From CAZSLI01 sp964607705 (GTDB taxonomy: Bacteria; Actinomycetota; Coriobacteriia; Anaerosomatales; PHET01): 50,163 nucleotides of DNA. The notes under the pieces were generated by a model. The model worked only from the letters and a program-made list of their open reading frames with translations, ran no database searches and was not told the DNA's origin. Where the stretch lies: positions 1 to 50,163 of the forward strand of contig CAZSLI010000018.1 in NCBI GenBank assembly GCA_964607705.1, written 5' to 3'. Position 1 is the first letter of the stretch. The number at the start of each line of letters is the position of its first letter. Positions 7,610-15,341 of this stretch are shown one piece after another. The position numbers and the translations under genes were made by a program.

Positions 7610-7891
7610 ATGCCCGTCGCATGCGCCCGCCACATCCTCGTGGCTACCGAAGAGCAGGCTGTCGACCTCAAGAATCAGATCGCGGCCGGTGCCGACTTCG
7701 CCGAGCTGGCCCGCCAGAACTCGTCCTGCCCCTCCGGTCAGCGCGGTGGCGACCTCGGGTCGTTCCGTCCGGGCCAGATGGTGCGCGAGTTCAACGACGT
7801 CTGCTTCAACGAGGCCGTCGGCGTTGTTCACGGCCCGGTGAAGACGCAGTTCGGCTACCACCTCATCGAGGTCACCAGCCGCGAGGACTAG
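7610..7891 (+). CDS. Parvulin-type peptidyl-prolyl cis-trans isomerase
   Basis: A 93-residue single-domain parvulin (rotamase) of about the size of E. coli PpiC. Family features are visible in order: ARHILV at the start, a loop with IAAGADFAELAR, SSCPSGQRGGDLG, FRPGQMV..F, and the closing FGYHLIEV. The enzyme speeds cis/trans isomerisation of the peptide bond before proline. There is no signal peptide, so it should act in the cytoplasm. ATG 7610 follows AAGGAGC. A TATCCT -10-like hexamer lies at about 7569-7574. The gene is followed by a strong inverted repeat that covers the ribosome site of the next gene. Confidence 0.93.
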   Translation: MPVACARHILVATEEQAVDLKNQIAAGADFAELARQNSSCPSGQRGGDLGSFRPGQMVREFNDVCFNEAVGVVHGPVKTQFGYHLIEVTSRED

Positions 7892-7903
7892 ATCGTCGCA
7901 CGG

Positions 7904-7964
7904 CCGGCTCCTCGGCGGGTACGCACTTGAGGGGCGGCCGCCCCGCCCGATGCCGAGGAGCCGG
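7904..7964 (+). promoter_or_regulatory. Inverted repeat covering the DUF2277 ribosome-binding site
   Basis: CCGGCTCCTCGGC (7904-7916) is exactly complementary to GCCGAGGAGCCGG (7952-7964). The right arm contains the GAGGAG Shine-Dalgarno of the gene starting at 7967. Between the arms, GGGGCGGCCGCCCC (7931-7944) is itself a perfect palindrome. Folded as RNA this could end or attenuate the parvulin transcript, or hide the ribosome site. Confidence 0.7.
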
Positions 7965-7966
7965 TC

Positions 7967-8251
7967 ATGTGTCGCAACATCCGCACGCTGTACAACTACG
8001 ATCCTCCGGCCACTGACGCCGAGATCCGCGAGGCGGCACTCCAGTACGTGCGCAAGGTGAGTGGCTACAGGACTCCGTCGGCCGCTAACGAAGCTGCCTT
8101 CTCCGATGCCGTACACGAGGTCGCCGAGGCCACCACACGCCTTCTCGAGCGCCTCGAGACCCACGCCCCGCCGAGGAACCGCGAGATCGACGCCGCTCGG
8201 GCTCGGGAGCGCGCAGCCAAGCGCTACGGGGCGCCGGGCGCGTCGGCCTGA
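7967..8251 (+). CDS. DUF2277 family protein
   Basis: A 94-residue protein that begins MCRNIRTLYNYDPPAT and contains ALQYVRKVSG, the diagnostic signature of DUF2277, a small conserved protein family of unknown function found in many bacteria. The length is normal. It has no membrane segment or signal peptide and ends in a charged helix. Its Shine-Dalgarno lies inside the right arm of a 13-bp inverted repeat, so translation may depend on RNA folding. Its 3' end overlaps the convergent AlkZ-like gene by 28 bases. Confidence 0.9.
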   Translation: MCRNIRTLYNYDPPATDAEIREAALQYVRKVSGYRTPSAANEAAFSDAVHEVAEATTRLLERLETHAPPRNREIDAARARERAAKRYGAPGASA

Positions 8252-9390
8252 GGCCGGCCGCCGCGTCGCTGGCGCTCGGCATCGTCGGTCGTCCCGAACC
8301 ACACGTCCCGCTCGCGAGCGTCCGGCTCCCAGAAGGCCAGCAGCCGCTCGCCTTCCTTGGCGACGGCCTCCCGGTCGCGCTTGGGGAGGCGCGCTGCAAC
8401 GGTGATCGCCAGGATGCGTCGTTCACCCTCACGCTCGATGCGCCAGACTCCCGAGACGAAGCCGTCGACGAGCAGCGCCCCGTATGAGAAGCGCTGGGTG
8501 ACCGAGAGCATCCACGCCCGGCGGTCGTCGGAGATGAATCGAGACCGGTCCGCGTGCGACAGCAGCAGGTTGTCGAAGTCGTAGAGGAAGCGCGGGGGCG
8601 CCGGTTTGGCAGGATCGGGGCGCGGTGCGCCAGGCACGTCGAACAGCTCGCGACCGTGTTCGTCGGTGCGCACGCACAGGCGGGAGCGCATCCGCTCGAA
8701 GATCTCCTGAAGCCCAGTGAGCCCCGACCATACCTGCGCGTCCGCGGGCGTCGCCGGCCCGAAGGCGCCTAGGTAGCGCAGCACGAGGTCTTCCCGCGAC
8801 AGCCTTCGCTCGAGCGGGCGGCCCAGCCATGATTCGAGCGGCGCATGGGCTGCTGCCCCGCTCGCGCGCCACATGCCACGGGGCGGCACCTGCACCAGCG
8901 GTACGGCCACTCGAACGCCCATGACGAGGTTGGACGGGTCCTCGGCGGGCCAGCGTTCGGCGAGCCTGCGGCCGAGTTCTGCGTTTGTGAGCGGCTTCTC
9001 CTCGAGCAGCTTGCGGCCAGCGTGAGCGATCTGCTCGAGGCCGTGCTCGCGCAGCTCGGTACGGCCACGGCCCTGCATCGGGCGCTCCACAGCCGGCTGA
9101 AGCAGCGGCCTGAGCGCGAGCGCGTCCTCGGCGGTCACGAGGTGAAGCGTCGAGCGCATGAGCGCGATGCGCACGAGCTCGCGCGACTCGAGAAGTCGGG
9201 ACGCGTCCTCGGCGGCGAAACCCTCGAGACGAGACCACAGTCCCGTGTACCAGGTGGTGGCAGTCTGCGCCTGTATGCCCACGAGGCGCTCGAGCGCGTC
9301 GGGCACCTGCAGCGCCGCGCGGGAGAGCAACAATTGCCGAGCCAGGGTCGCGCGGTTGAGCGCCCGCTGCGAGATCACCTGGCCGCTCAT
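8224..9390 (-). CDS. AlkZ-like winged-helix protein (HTH_42 family, possible DNA glycosylase)
   Basis: A 388-residue protein of the HTH_42 family (winged-helix DNA-binding domain-containing proteins). It includes AlkZ, which removes alkylated bases or opens interstrand crosslinks, using a Gln-x-Gln motif. The motif is present here as VGIQAQT with Gln 40 and Gln 42. Further family features are RSTLHLVTAEDAL, DLVLRYLGAFGPAT, and a late LLVDGFVSGVWRIE. AlkZ-type repair is therefore likely but not certain, since many relatives are untested. The start chosen is ATG 9390, which overlaps the stop of a small upstream gene (ATGA at 9387-9390), so the two are probably translated together. The 3' end overlaps the DUF2277 gene. 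Confidence 0.86.
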   Translation of the reverse strand: MSGQVISQRALNRATLARQLLLSRAALQVPDALERLVGIQAQTATTWYTGLWSRLEGFAAEDASRLLESRELVRIALMRSTLHLVTAEDALALRPLLQPAVERPMQGRGRTELREHGLEQIAHAGRKLLEEKPLTNAELGRRLAERWPAEDPSNLVMGVRVAVPLVQVPPRGMWRASGAAAHAPLESWLGRPLERRLSREDLVLRYLGAFGPATPADAQVWSGLTGLQEIFERMRSRLCVRTDEHGRELFDVPGAPRPDPAKPAPPRFLYDFDNLLLSHADRSRFISDDRRAWMLSVTQRFSYGALLVDGFVSGVWRIEREGERRILAITVAARLPKRDREAVAKEGERLLAFWEPDARERDVWFGTTDDAERQRRGGRPQADAPGAP

Positions 9391-9578
9391 GCTGCTGCCT
9401 GCCAGACCTCGTGGGGTAAGCCGAGGACCTCGTCGTGGAGCCGGCACTCCTTCGCGCGGATCTTCACTTCGGCCAGCGCCGCTATGTTGGCCTGGACCGG
9501 GTCGAACGACTGACGCGCCCGTGGATCACGGTCGGCCAAACACTGATCGAGGTCGATGGGCTTTGCTCGTGACGACAT
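9387..9578 (-). CDS. Small 63-residue protein coupled to the AlkZ-like gene
   Basis: A short frame from ATG 9578 to TGA 9387-9389. It encodes a charged, mostly helical protein containing DPVQANIAALAEVKIRAKE and ending EVWQAAA. Its stop overlaps the ATG of the AlkZ-like gene by four bases, the usual sign of translational coupling. The family is not recognised. Codon use is moderately biased to G/C ends, which supports coding but less strongly than in its neighbours. It could be a partner or regulator of the AlkZ-like protein, which is inference from position only. Confidence 0.55.
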   Translation of the reverse strand: MSSRAKPIDLDQCLADRDPRARQSFDPVQANIAALAEVKIRAKECRLHDEVLGLPHEVWQAAA

Positions 9579-9611
9579 GCCAAAAGGATTCCCCAGCGCG
9601 GCGATCAGCAC

Positions 9612-9956
9612 TCAGTACAGATCGATGCCTTCCGCCACCAGGCGCTCGCGCCACATGCCGAGCAGCTCCTCGAGCTCCTCGGCAGCGTCCGTTACGGGAT
9701 CATCTTCCGTTTCGAGGGTGTCGAGGACCTCGAACTCGAAGGCTTTGCCCCCGAGGCGGTTCCAGTCGGCCTGGAGCTCTCCCTGGGGATGAGAGTTCAG
9801 CTCGAGTTGGAACTGCTCCCGGTTGAGGCGCCCTCGGACGTTGGGACTGGCCCCAAGGTGCGTTCGACCCGTCTCGAGGTTGCGCACCGCGTAGATGCCA
9901 GGAGGCGGAGGACTCTCCTTGTAGGCGCGTATCAGGTCCTTGCGCTCCGCGGTCAT
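9612..9956 (-). CDS. GIY-YIG nuclease-family protein
   Basis: A 114-residue protein. After a short helix come PPPPGIYAVRN and, after TGRTH, LGASPNVRGRLNREQF, the two conserved strands and first helix of the GIY-YIG fold. The second motif reads HLG instead of YIG. The pattern continues with NSHPQGELQADWNRLG and FEFEVLD, as in a known branch of small stand-alone GIY-YIG proteins. Typical enzymes cut DNA using a Tyr/Arg/Glu site. With the second Tyr replaced by His here, nuclease activity is unproven. ATG 9956 overlaps the stop of the DUF2239 gene (ATGA), so they form one operon. Confidence 0.85.
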   Translation of the reverse strand: MTAERKDLIRAYKESPPPPGIYAVRNLETGRTHLGASPNVRGRLNREQFQLELNSHPQGELQADWNRLGGKAFEFEVLDTLETEDDPVTDAAEELEELLGMWRERLVAEGIDLY

Positions 9957-10549
9957 CGCTCGGCCTCCGAGAATGAGGGCATGGCAAGATGACGTGCGTG
10001 GTCGCGGACGTCCTCCGGCCATGACTCGGTCTGGTCCCAGAACCCCGTCGCATTCCCCGCGTACAACGAGCGCGTCGCTTCCTCGAAGCCGAGCTGGTCT
10101 CCGGCCACTGCGAGCATGAACCGGTAGGTGACGTCCCTTGCCCGCCGAGCCCGCTCCTCTTCTCCGCCTTCGAGCCGAGCATGCTCGACCAGCTTGCGTA
10201 GCGTGACCGATGCGCCGCCCGGCTGGGCCGCGAGCCACTCCCAGTGCCGAGGCAGCAAGGTGACCTCCTTGCTCACGACGCCGAGGCGAGGCCGTCCAGG
10301 GCCCCGCGGCTCAGGTTGCGGAGCACCGGCCTTCTGCAGCCGTTCGATGACATCGTCGACATCCCCACGCAAGTCGAGCTCGACCGGATTGCTTGTGGTC
10401 TGGTCGAAGACGAGGACATTCGCGGATGGATCCGACATCAGCAGCTCTTTGACTGCCACGGCCACGTCGATGATCGGCCCCTTAGCGATGCAGGTCCCGG
10501 CAGCGAATGCGATGCAGTCTGGTGATACGGTGCGTTTGTGATCGTCCAT
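9953..10549 (-). CDS. DUF2239 family protein
   Basis: A 198-residue protein recognised as DUF2239. It opens CIAFAAGTCIAKGPI, followed by a VLVFDQTTSNPVELDLRG block, a GRPRLGVVSKEVTLLPRHWEWLA segment (a conserved hydrophilic core typical of the family), and a C-terminal DVTYRFMLAVAGDQLGFEEATRSLYAG region. The family's function is unknown. The basic GRPRLGV segment could contact nucleic acid (inference). ATG 10549 has GAGGG upstream. It is the first gene of a two-gene operon with the GIY-YIG gene, overlapping it by four bases, and sits behind a striking palindromic control region at 10586-10630. Confidence 0.88.
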   Translation of the reverse strand: MDDHKRTVSPDCIAFAAGTCIAKGPIIDVAVAVKELLMSDPSANVLVFDQTTSNPVELDLRGDVDDVIERLQKAGAPQPEPRGPGRPRLGVVSKEVTLLPRHWEWLAAQPGGASVTLRKLVEHARLEGGEEERARRARDVTYRFMLAVAGDQLGFEEATRSLYAGNATGFWDQTESWPEDVRDHARHLAMPSFSEAER

Positions 10550-10585
10550 GGTGGGGTCCCTCGGATAGGGGATTCGCGTACGCAG

Positions 10586-10630
10586 AATATACCCGGGTAA
10601 AATATTGCGCAATATGACCCGGGTAAAATA
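10586..10630 (-). promoter_or_regulatory. Composite palindromic control region of the DUF2239/GIY-YIG operon
   Basis: Two exact 14-base direct copies of ACCCGGGTAAAATA (10591-10604 and 10617-10630) flank a perfect palindrome ATATTGCGCAATAT (10602-10615). ACCCGGGT is itself self-complementary. On the minus strand TATATT (10586-10591) makes a good -10 hexamer and TTGCGC (10607-10612) a possible -35 with a short 15-base spacer, so a regulator bound here would cover the promoter. The stretch is AT-rich against a GC-rich background. Confidence 0.72.
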
Positions 10631-10750
10631 GGTACGACATGCGCAACTCGAAGGGGAGACAGGGCCCGATTCGGTGACGCGTTGGGCCGTGCGCGGTCGC
10701 CGAGCACCTAGCTGCCCAGAGCCCCTCCGCAGAGATCGGCTAGCTCGTCT

Positions 10751-11332
10751 TCAGTCCTCGAGCCAGTGGACCTCGCCGCTCGCTAGTTTGTATGCAGCGC
10801 CCACGACGAGAGGCAGCGGCCTGAGCCCGAAACCCTGAGCGAACGAGCGCAGCTTCTCCACGGTGTCCCGCACGTGATCGTCCACGGCCGCGGCGAGCAG
10901 CGGGTCCTCGGCGTCCGAGGGAGCGCGAGAGGGATCCACGTCCGCCACGTCGATCTGGCTTACCACAGGCTGCAGCCACTCAGGTGCGTCTCCGGCGAGC
11001 GCCGCCGTCACCGCGCCGCAGTCCTCGTGGCCGAGGACCAGCACCGCATTGCAGCCGAGCTTCTCGACGGCGAAGCGCACCGAGGCGAGGGCAGACGCTG
11101 CGAGCACGTGACCCGCCGTGCGCACGACGAACAGTTCGCCCACGCCGGCGTCGAAGACCGCCTCGACTGGTACCCGCGCATCCGAGCAGCCCACCACGAC
11201 GGCGATGGGCTTCTGCTCATGGACGACGGCCGCTCGTTCCTCGGCGGCGAAACGATGCAGCGGACGTCCGCCGGCGAACCGGACGTTGCCGGCTTTGAGG
11301 CGGTCGAGCGCTTCTTCGGCTGAGATGGTCAT
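10751..11332 (-). CDS. Beta-class carbonic anhydrase
   Basis: A 193-residue beta carbonic anhydrase, which interconverts CO2 and bicarbonate. The zinc ligands are visible as Cys 49 in GCSDARV and His 102/Cys 105 in GHEDCGAV; Asp 51 and Arg 53 form the catalytic dyad. NVRFAGGRPLH at the N-terminus and VVRTAGHV are also conserved. There is no signal peptide, so it should be cytoplasmic. It may supply bicarbonate to carboxylating enzymes (inference). The gene stands alone: the DUF2239 promoter region lies downstream of it and a divergent unknown gene upstream. Confidence 0.95.
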   Translation of the reverse strand: MTISAEEALDRLKAGNVRFAGGRPLHRFAAEERAAVVHEQKPIAVVVGCSDARVPVEAVFDAGVGELFVVRTAGHVLAASALASVRFAVEKLGCNAVLVLGHEDCGAVTAALAGDAPEWLQPVVSQIDVADVDPSRAPSDAEDPLLAAAVDDHVRDTVEKLRSFAQGFGLRPLPLVVGAAYKLASGEVHWLED

Positions 11333-11438
11333 CGGGCCCCCATTTCGTCGTGCACATAGTCTGGCAGAGGAAGGCCAGTCGCGTCACAGCCCCCTGAGTA
11401 TTCGGCCGCAGAGGACGTGCGCAGGGCGAATGATGCGG

Positions 11439-11450
11439 GGGATATATCCC
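11439..11450. promoter_or_regulatory. 12-base palindrome upstream of the 11483 gene
   Basis: GGGATATATCCC is a perfect palindrome 32 bases before ATG 11483 and contains a -10-like GATATA. It could be a promoter overlapped by an operator; with no second copy seen, this is weak. Confidence 0.3.
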
Positions 11451-11482
11451 GATAGCAGAGCACGCATCGAGGGGAGTCTTCA

Positions 11483-12028
11483 ATGTCCGAGGAGTACACG
11501 ACCGGGGCGCAGATACCCGACCCGGATTCGCAACAGGCCAAAGCCGACGCCGACGCACGCGAGGCGTGGAACGAGGTCGTCCGCTCGCTCGACGAGTTGG
11601 GCAAGGCGGTCGGGCAGTGGGCCAACGCCGTCAAGGACGATCCGGAGAATCGGCGCCGCGCGCGCCACGTTCAAGACAAGCTGGCCGACGTCGGCAAGGA
11701 CATCGGAACCGCCGCCGACCGGGCGACCAAGACAGACTTCGCGCAGCAGGTCGGTGCCGCCGCCGTTGCCGCCGGCGACATCGCCGTGGGGAGCGTCCGC
11801 CGCGTGGGAGAGGAGGTCGGACCGCATCTCGCTGATGCCTTCCGGAGCTTGGCCGAAGTCATCCGCGGTGCCGCCGACAAGGTCGACCGCCAACCCGAGC
11901 AGTCCGCCGAGGAATCCGCCGCGGAGTCGAGGCCCAGCCCGGTAGCGGCGCCATACGTATCCGGCGAGGAGCCGCCCGCACCCGCGCCGAGCGGTACGCC
12001 CGACGAACGCAGCGAGTACGAGGTCTAG
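11483..12028 (+). CDS. Hydrophilic helical protein of unknown function
   Basis: A 181-residue protein with no membrane segment. Residues about 18-130 are rich in Ala, Asp, Lys and Val with heptad-like spacing (AWNEVVRSLDELGKAVGQW, then KLADVGKDIGTAADRA and LADAFRSLAEVIRGAADKV), suggesting long amphipathic helices. The last 50 residues are Pro/Ser/Glu-rich and probably disordered. No family recognised. ATG 11483 follows a GAGGGGAG site. Its TAG stop overlaps that of the convergent phosphatase gene in the palindrome CTAG (12025-12028), leaving no room for a terminator between them. Confidence 0.75.
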   Translation: MSEEYTTGAQIPDPDSQQAKADADAREAWNEVVRSLDELGKAVGQWANAVKDDPENRRRARHVQDKLADVGKDIGTAADRATKTDFAQQVGAAAVAAGDIAVGSVRRVGEEVGPHLADAFRSLAEVIRGAADKVDRQPEQSAEESAAESRPSPVAAPYVSGEEPPAPAPSGTPDERSEYEV

Positions 12029-13569
12029 CCGGCGCTCGGTTCGACGCGGACTGCGAGCAGCGCGACATCGTCGTGGAGGCCTTCTCGGCTGAACGCGTGG
12101 AGCGCGTCGAGAACCGCATCGATGATGACCGATGACGGACTGAGGGTGTGGGATCTCACGGCCATCTCAAGACGCTCGAGCCCGAAGAACTCGCCGTCCG
12201 CTCGTGCCTCCAGCACCCCGTCGGTGACCAGCAGCAAGGTGCCACCCCGCGCGAGCCGGAACTCGTGCGTGCGGGCGTGCAGACGATCCATGATGCCGAG
12301 GGGCGGGGTGGACCAGTCGTCGGGCCATTCGCACGACGAGTCCGCACACACTACGGGCGCCGGGTGTCCGGCGACTGATATGAGCACCCGGCCGGTGTCG
12401 CGGTCGATCCGCCCGCAGGCCGCCGTGACGAACGAGTCCTCCTGCAGTTCGCGCAGTAGGTAGCGGTTTGCGGCCTCGAGCACCTCGGCGGGGTCATGCA
12501 GCGTGAGCCCGATCGAGCGTATGGCCGCCCGTGCCTTCATAGCGGTCGCCGCCGCCCTGAGCCCCTTGCCGCACACGTCTCCGATGACGAACATCACGCT
12601 TCCGTCCGGTGCCTCGAACGCGTCGTAGAAGTCGCCGCCGATGCGCCCCATGCCGGGAGCCGGCAGGTAGCGGTGGCTCACGTCGAGGCCTGTGCACGTC
12701 TCGGGCGAGAGCGTCATCGCGTCCTGGAGCGTCTCGGCGATGTGGTGCTCGCCCGCGTACGCCTCCTCGAGTTGCGCTTCATGGGACTTGAGCTGCTTGA
12801 ACACAGTAGTGAGAGGAGTCTCGAGCGACGCCCGCACGAGTGCGAGGTAGAGTGCGACGAACGCGCCGACGTGAAACGCGTGCCCGACCCTGTTCAAGAT
12901 CCCATAGGGGTCGATGTAGAGCGTGAACGCCAGCTCGGCAGCGACGGTTGCGGCCATCGAGCACCAGAGCAGGTTCCGCACAGGCGGATCGACCTGGTCC
13001 CGCAGGTACCACAGTTCGCCCGCCGCGATGAGCGTCATGCCGATGACGGCGTACTCCACGAAGATCTTGTACGGAGTGAGCCCCGTCCCCTCTATCAGGG
13101 CCACGGGAAGCAGCTGATTGAACGCCGCCCAGCCAAGAACGAGCGCAGCCACCGAGTACGCGCCGAGCACCATCTCTGGTCGTCGAAGCCGGCGGACAAG
13201 GAACCACGCGCCGATCATGAACGCCGAGGCCTGAAGCACCCGCGCGACAAGCCACATCTGCGTCGGCAGATCGATGTCGTGGGTCGCGAACATGGGCATG
13301 CCCTTGTACGCAAGGGCATGCAACAGGGTGACTACGGCGACGGGCAGCGACGCCATGCCGACGAAGGTCAGGTAGTCGTTGCTCGCGATCTTGCGGGTAT
13401 GCCAAGCGACGCCGAAGATCGCGAAACCGACCGATACGGCGAAGAGCTCGGCGAAGGTGTGGAATAGCAGGTAGTTGTCGGCAAACAACAGCACGGCCGC
13501 GCCAAGGGAGGCTGCTCCGATGAGCGCCGGTGCCGAGAATCTCGAGGGGTCTTCAACCTGGTTTGCCAT
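12025..13569 (-). CDS. Membrane-bound SpoIIE/PP2C-type protein phosphatase
   Basis: A 514-residue protein. Residues about 15-250 form seven or so hydrophobic helices in a sensor region resembling MASE-type membrane domains. A short coiled segment (FKQLKSHEAQLEEAYAGEHHIAETLQDAM) leads into a SpoIIE/PP2C phosphatase domain (about 285-510). Metal-binding motifs are visible: GRIGGDFYDAF, FVIGDVCGKG, VTDGVLEA and GLHDDVALLAVR. Such enzymes dephosphorylate anti-sigma-factor antagonists or related regulators. The sensor region implies control by a membrane or extracellular signal. No anti-sigma kinase or antagonist gene lies next to it, so its target is elsewhere. The gene's stop overlaps that of the 11483 gene. 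Confidence 0.9.
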   Translation of the reverse strand: MANQVEDPSRFSAPALIGAASLGAAVLLFADNYLLFHTFAELFAVSVGFAIFGVAWHTRKIASNDYLTFVGMASLPVAVVTLLHALAYKGMPMFATHDIDLPTQMWLVARVLQASAFMIGAWFLVRRLRRPEMVLGAYSVAALVLGWAAFNQLLPVALIEGTGLTPYKIFVEYAVIGMTLIAAGELWYLRDQVDPPVRNLLWCSMAATVAAELAFTLYIDPYGILNRVGHAFHVGAFVALYLALVRASLETPLTTVFKQLKSHEAQLEEAYAGEHHIAETLQDAMTLSPETCTGLDVSHRYLPAPGMGRIGGDFYDAFEAPDGSVMFVIGDVCGKGLRAAATAMKARAAIRSIGLTLHDPAEVLEAANRYLLRELQEDSFVTAACGRIDRDTGRVLISVAGHPAPVVCADSSCEWPDDWSTPPLGIMDRLHARTHEFRLARGGTLLLVTDGVLEARADGEFFGLERLEMAVRSHTLSPSSVIIDAVLDALHAFSREGLHDDVALLAVRVEPSAG

Positions 13570-13653
13570 GCAGAATCTTTCACAGTACGGCCAAGGTTAC
13601 CAGCGTTGCGTCGCCCCTCACAGAGCCCGGCGGGGTAGAAGAAAGTAGTTGGC

Positions 13654-14172
13654 GTGACTTCGGGGGTGTTTGACGTGGCGCTTCGCTCGATGCTCGGCCT
13701 GACCGAGCCTCATACGTTCGAGCTGCCGGACCAGTCGCTGGCGACGGTCATGACGAGTGGCAACGATCAACGGACGGCGACAGAAGCCGTCGCCGCGCTG
13801 TATGCCAGCGTCAACAAGTTGCGCGAGACGCACTCTTTCGACCTCGAGCCCCTGCGAGTCCGGTGGCCGTTGGACACCGGCACCAGCCAGGACCGCGCAG
13901 CGATGTGGGGCTTGCCCGTGCCTGCCGGCATCCGCGAGTTGCCACAGATGGACAGCAACTACGTGGTGCGGGTGGAGACATGGGAGTACGGCACCGTCGC
14001 CGAGATCCTGCACGAGGGAAGCCGTGCCGAGGAGGCTACAGCGATCAAGCGCCTGAACGCCTACGTGCAGGAGCAGCGCTTCGAGGTCCTCGGCCCTTGG
14101 GAGGAGGAGTACCTCACGCCGCGAGACGCGCCCGTGCCCAAGACGCTCATCCGGGAACGCGTGCGCTGCTAG
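13654..14172 (+). CDS. GyrI-like small-molecule-binding domain protein
   Basis: A 172-residue protein. The layout of two SH2-like repeats, the RTATEAVAALYASVNKL helix, the PLRVRWPLD strand, and the VVRVETWEYGTVAEILHEGSR block resemble stand-alone GyrI-like/effector-binding domain proteins, which bind amphipathic small molecules and are sometimes hydrolases. The glutamate-rich VQEQRFEVLGPWEEEYLT end, in which a C-terminal Glu and Tyr line the pocket, fits this family. The start is GTG 13654; GTG 13666 is an alternative. It overlaps the convergent acyltransferase gene by 26 bases. The ligand is unknown. Confidence 0.75.
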   Translation: MTSGVFDVALRSMLGLTEPHTFELPDQSLATVMTSGNDQRTATEAVAALYASVNKLRETHSFDLEPLRVRWPLDTGTSQDRAAMWGLPVPAGIRELPQMDSNYVVRVETWEYGTVAEILHEGSRAEEATAIKRLNAYVQEQRFEVLGPWEEEYLTPRDAPVPKTLIRERVRC

Positions 14173-15235
14173 TTCGCAAGGGTTCATTGAGGCCGATGAG
14201 CCTGCAGACGCCGCGCAAGCGCGCCAGTGCGGCCGCTGTCGCGAATGAGGCGATCGTCACGCCCACGAAGACGGCGACCGGGAACCAAGCGTGCATCCAC
14301 AGTGACTTCGCGCCGGCGAGAGCGACCACGCGGTTGACCCCCAGCAGGAACAACGGGTGCACGAAGTACACGCCGAACGCCAGCGGCGCCGCCCGGAGCA
14401 CCCAGCGTCGCGCCCTCTCGGACTCCTCAAGCGCAGGCTCGCCCGCGCGCGCCCCAAGGGCCATGCCGAGAACCTGTAGCGCCATGCCCAGCGGGTACAC
14501 GAACCGCCTCGCAGCGATCGGCCACTCGGCATGCAGCCCCAGGCTCGCGCCGATGAGGACCGCGGTACCGAGAGCCAGCCACACGGGCCACAGCCGCTTG
14601 AACCATCCGGGCAGGACGTCGTAGCGCACCGCGAACCAGGCTCCCAGCGCCATGTGCGGCAGGTGCGTCGCGAGGTGCGTGGCGAACTGCCATCCGAGCG
14701 ACCCGAACACCTTGCCGAGCGATGCCGCGAAGACGGCGCCGAATACGATCCGGAAGAGGTAGCACGCCGCCACGAGTAGCTCGGGGGAGATCCGCATGAG
14801 GCGCGAGGCAACCGGCGTGAGCAGGTAGAAGACCAGGAGCATCGGGATGAAGTACAGGTGATACCACGTGTGGCCAGTGACTAGCAGGCCTGCCGACCGC
14901 CCGAAGGACGGCGCTCCTTCGGTAAGGACCAACAGCGCGAAGTAGAACGCCGACCACGCGACGAACGGCAGTGCGATGACCCCAGCGCGGCGCGCGAGGA
15001 ACGAACGGTAGGCACCCGGTTCCTCGGCAAGGGGGCGACCCCAGGCGAAGACCCCGGAGATGAAGACGAACAGCGGTACGGCGTAGTGCAGCAGGTCGTC
15101 GAAGACGCGCACCGGGGCGTCAGGCGGAAGGGCGGTCCGGTACGGCATGAGCGTGTGGATCCCGACCACCGTGACGATGGCGAAGACGCGCAGGGCATCG
15201 TAGGCCAGGATGCGTTCGCTGCGGGCCACGCTCAC
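14147..15235 (-). CDS. Membrane acyltransferase (acyltransferase family 3)
   Basis: A 362-residue integral membrane protein with about ten hydrophobic helices, matching the acyltransferase-3 (OafA-like) family. The start YDALRVFAIVTVVGIHTLMP carries the conserved D-LR and His of the first helix; FVFISGVFAWG and the TWYHLYFIPMLLVFYLLTP region (which normally links the active site) follow. Members O-acylate sugars, peptidoglycan or antibiotics at the membrane. Here the acceptor cannot be named, since no glycan gene adjoins it. It is the only gene on this strand between 14 and 15.2 kb. Confidence 0.88.
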   Translation of the reverse strand: MSVARSERILAYDALRVFAIVTVVGIHTLMPYRTALPPDAPVRVFDDLLHYAVPLFVFISGVFAWGRPLAEEPGAYRSFLARRAGVIALPFVAWSAFYFALLVLTEGAPSFGRSAGLLVTGHTWYHLYFIPMLLVFYLLTPVASRLMRISPELLVAACYLFRIVFGAVFAASLGKVFGSLGWQFATHLATHLPHMALGAWFAVRYDVLPGWFKRLWPVWLALGTAVLIGASLGLHAEWPIAARRFVYPLGMALQVLGMALGARAGEPALEESERARRWVLRAAPLAFGVYFVHPLFLLGVNRVVALAGAKSLWMHAWFPVAVFVGVTIASFATAAALARLRGVCRLIGLNEPLRTSSARVPG

Positions 15236-15341
15236 TCCTCGCCGCCGAGTGGTCTTGCTGGGAGTCTAGCAGCGGTGGCGCAGGAGTCACCTTGCGACCT
15301 AGACTGTCTTCGTTCAGATGCTCTCAGGCGAGGAGCCCACG

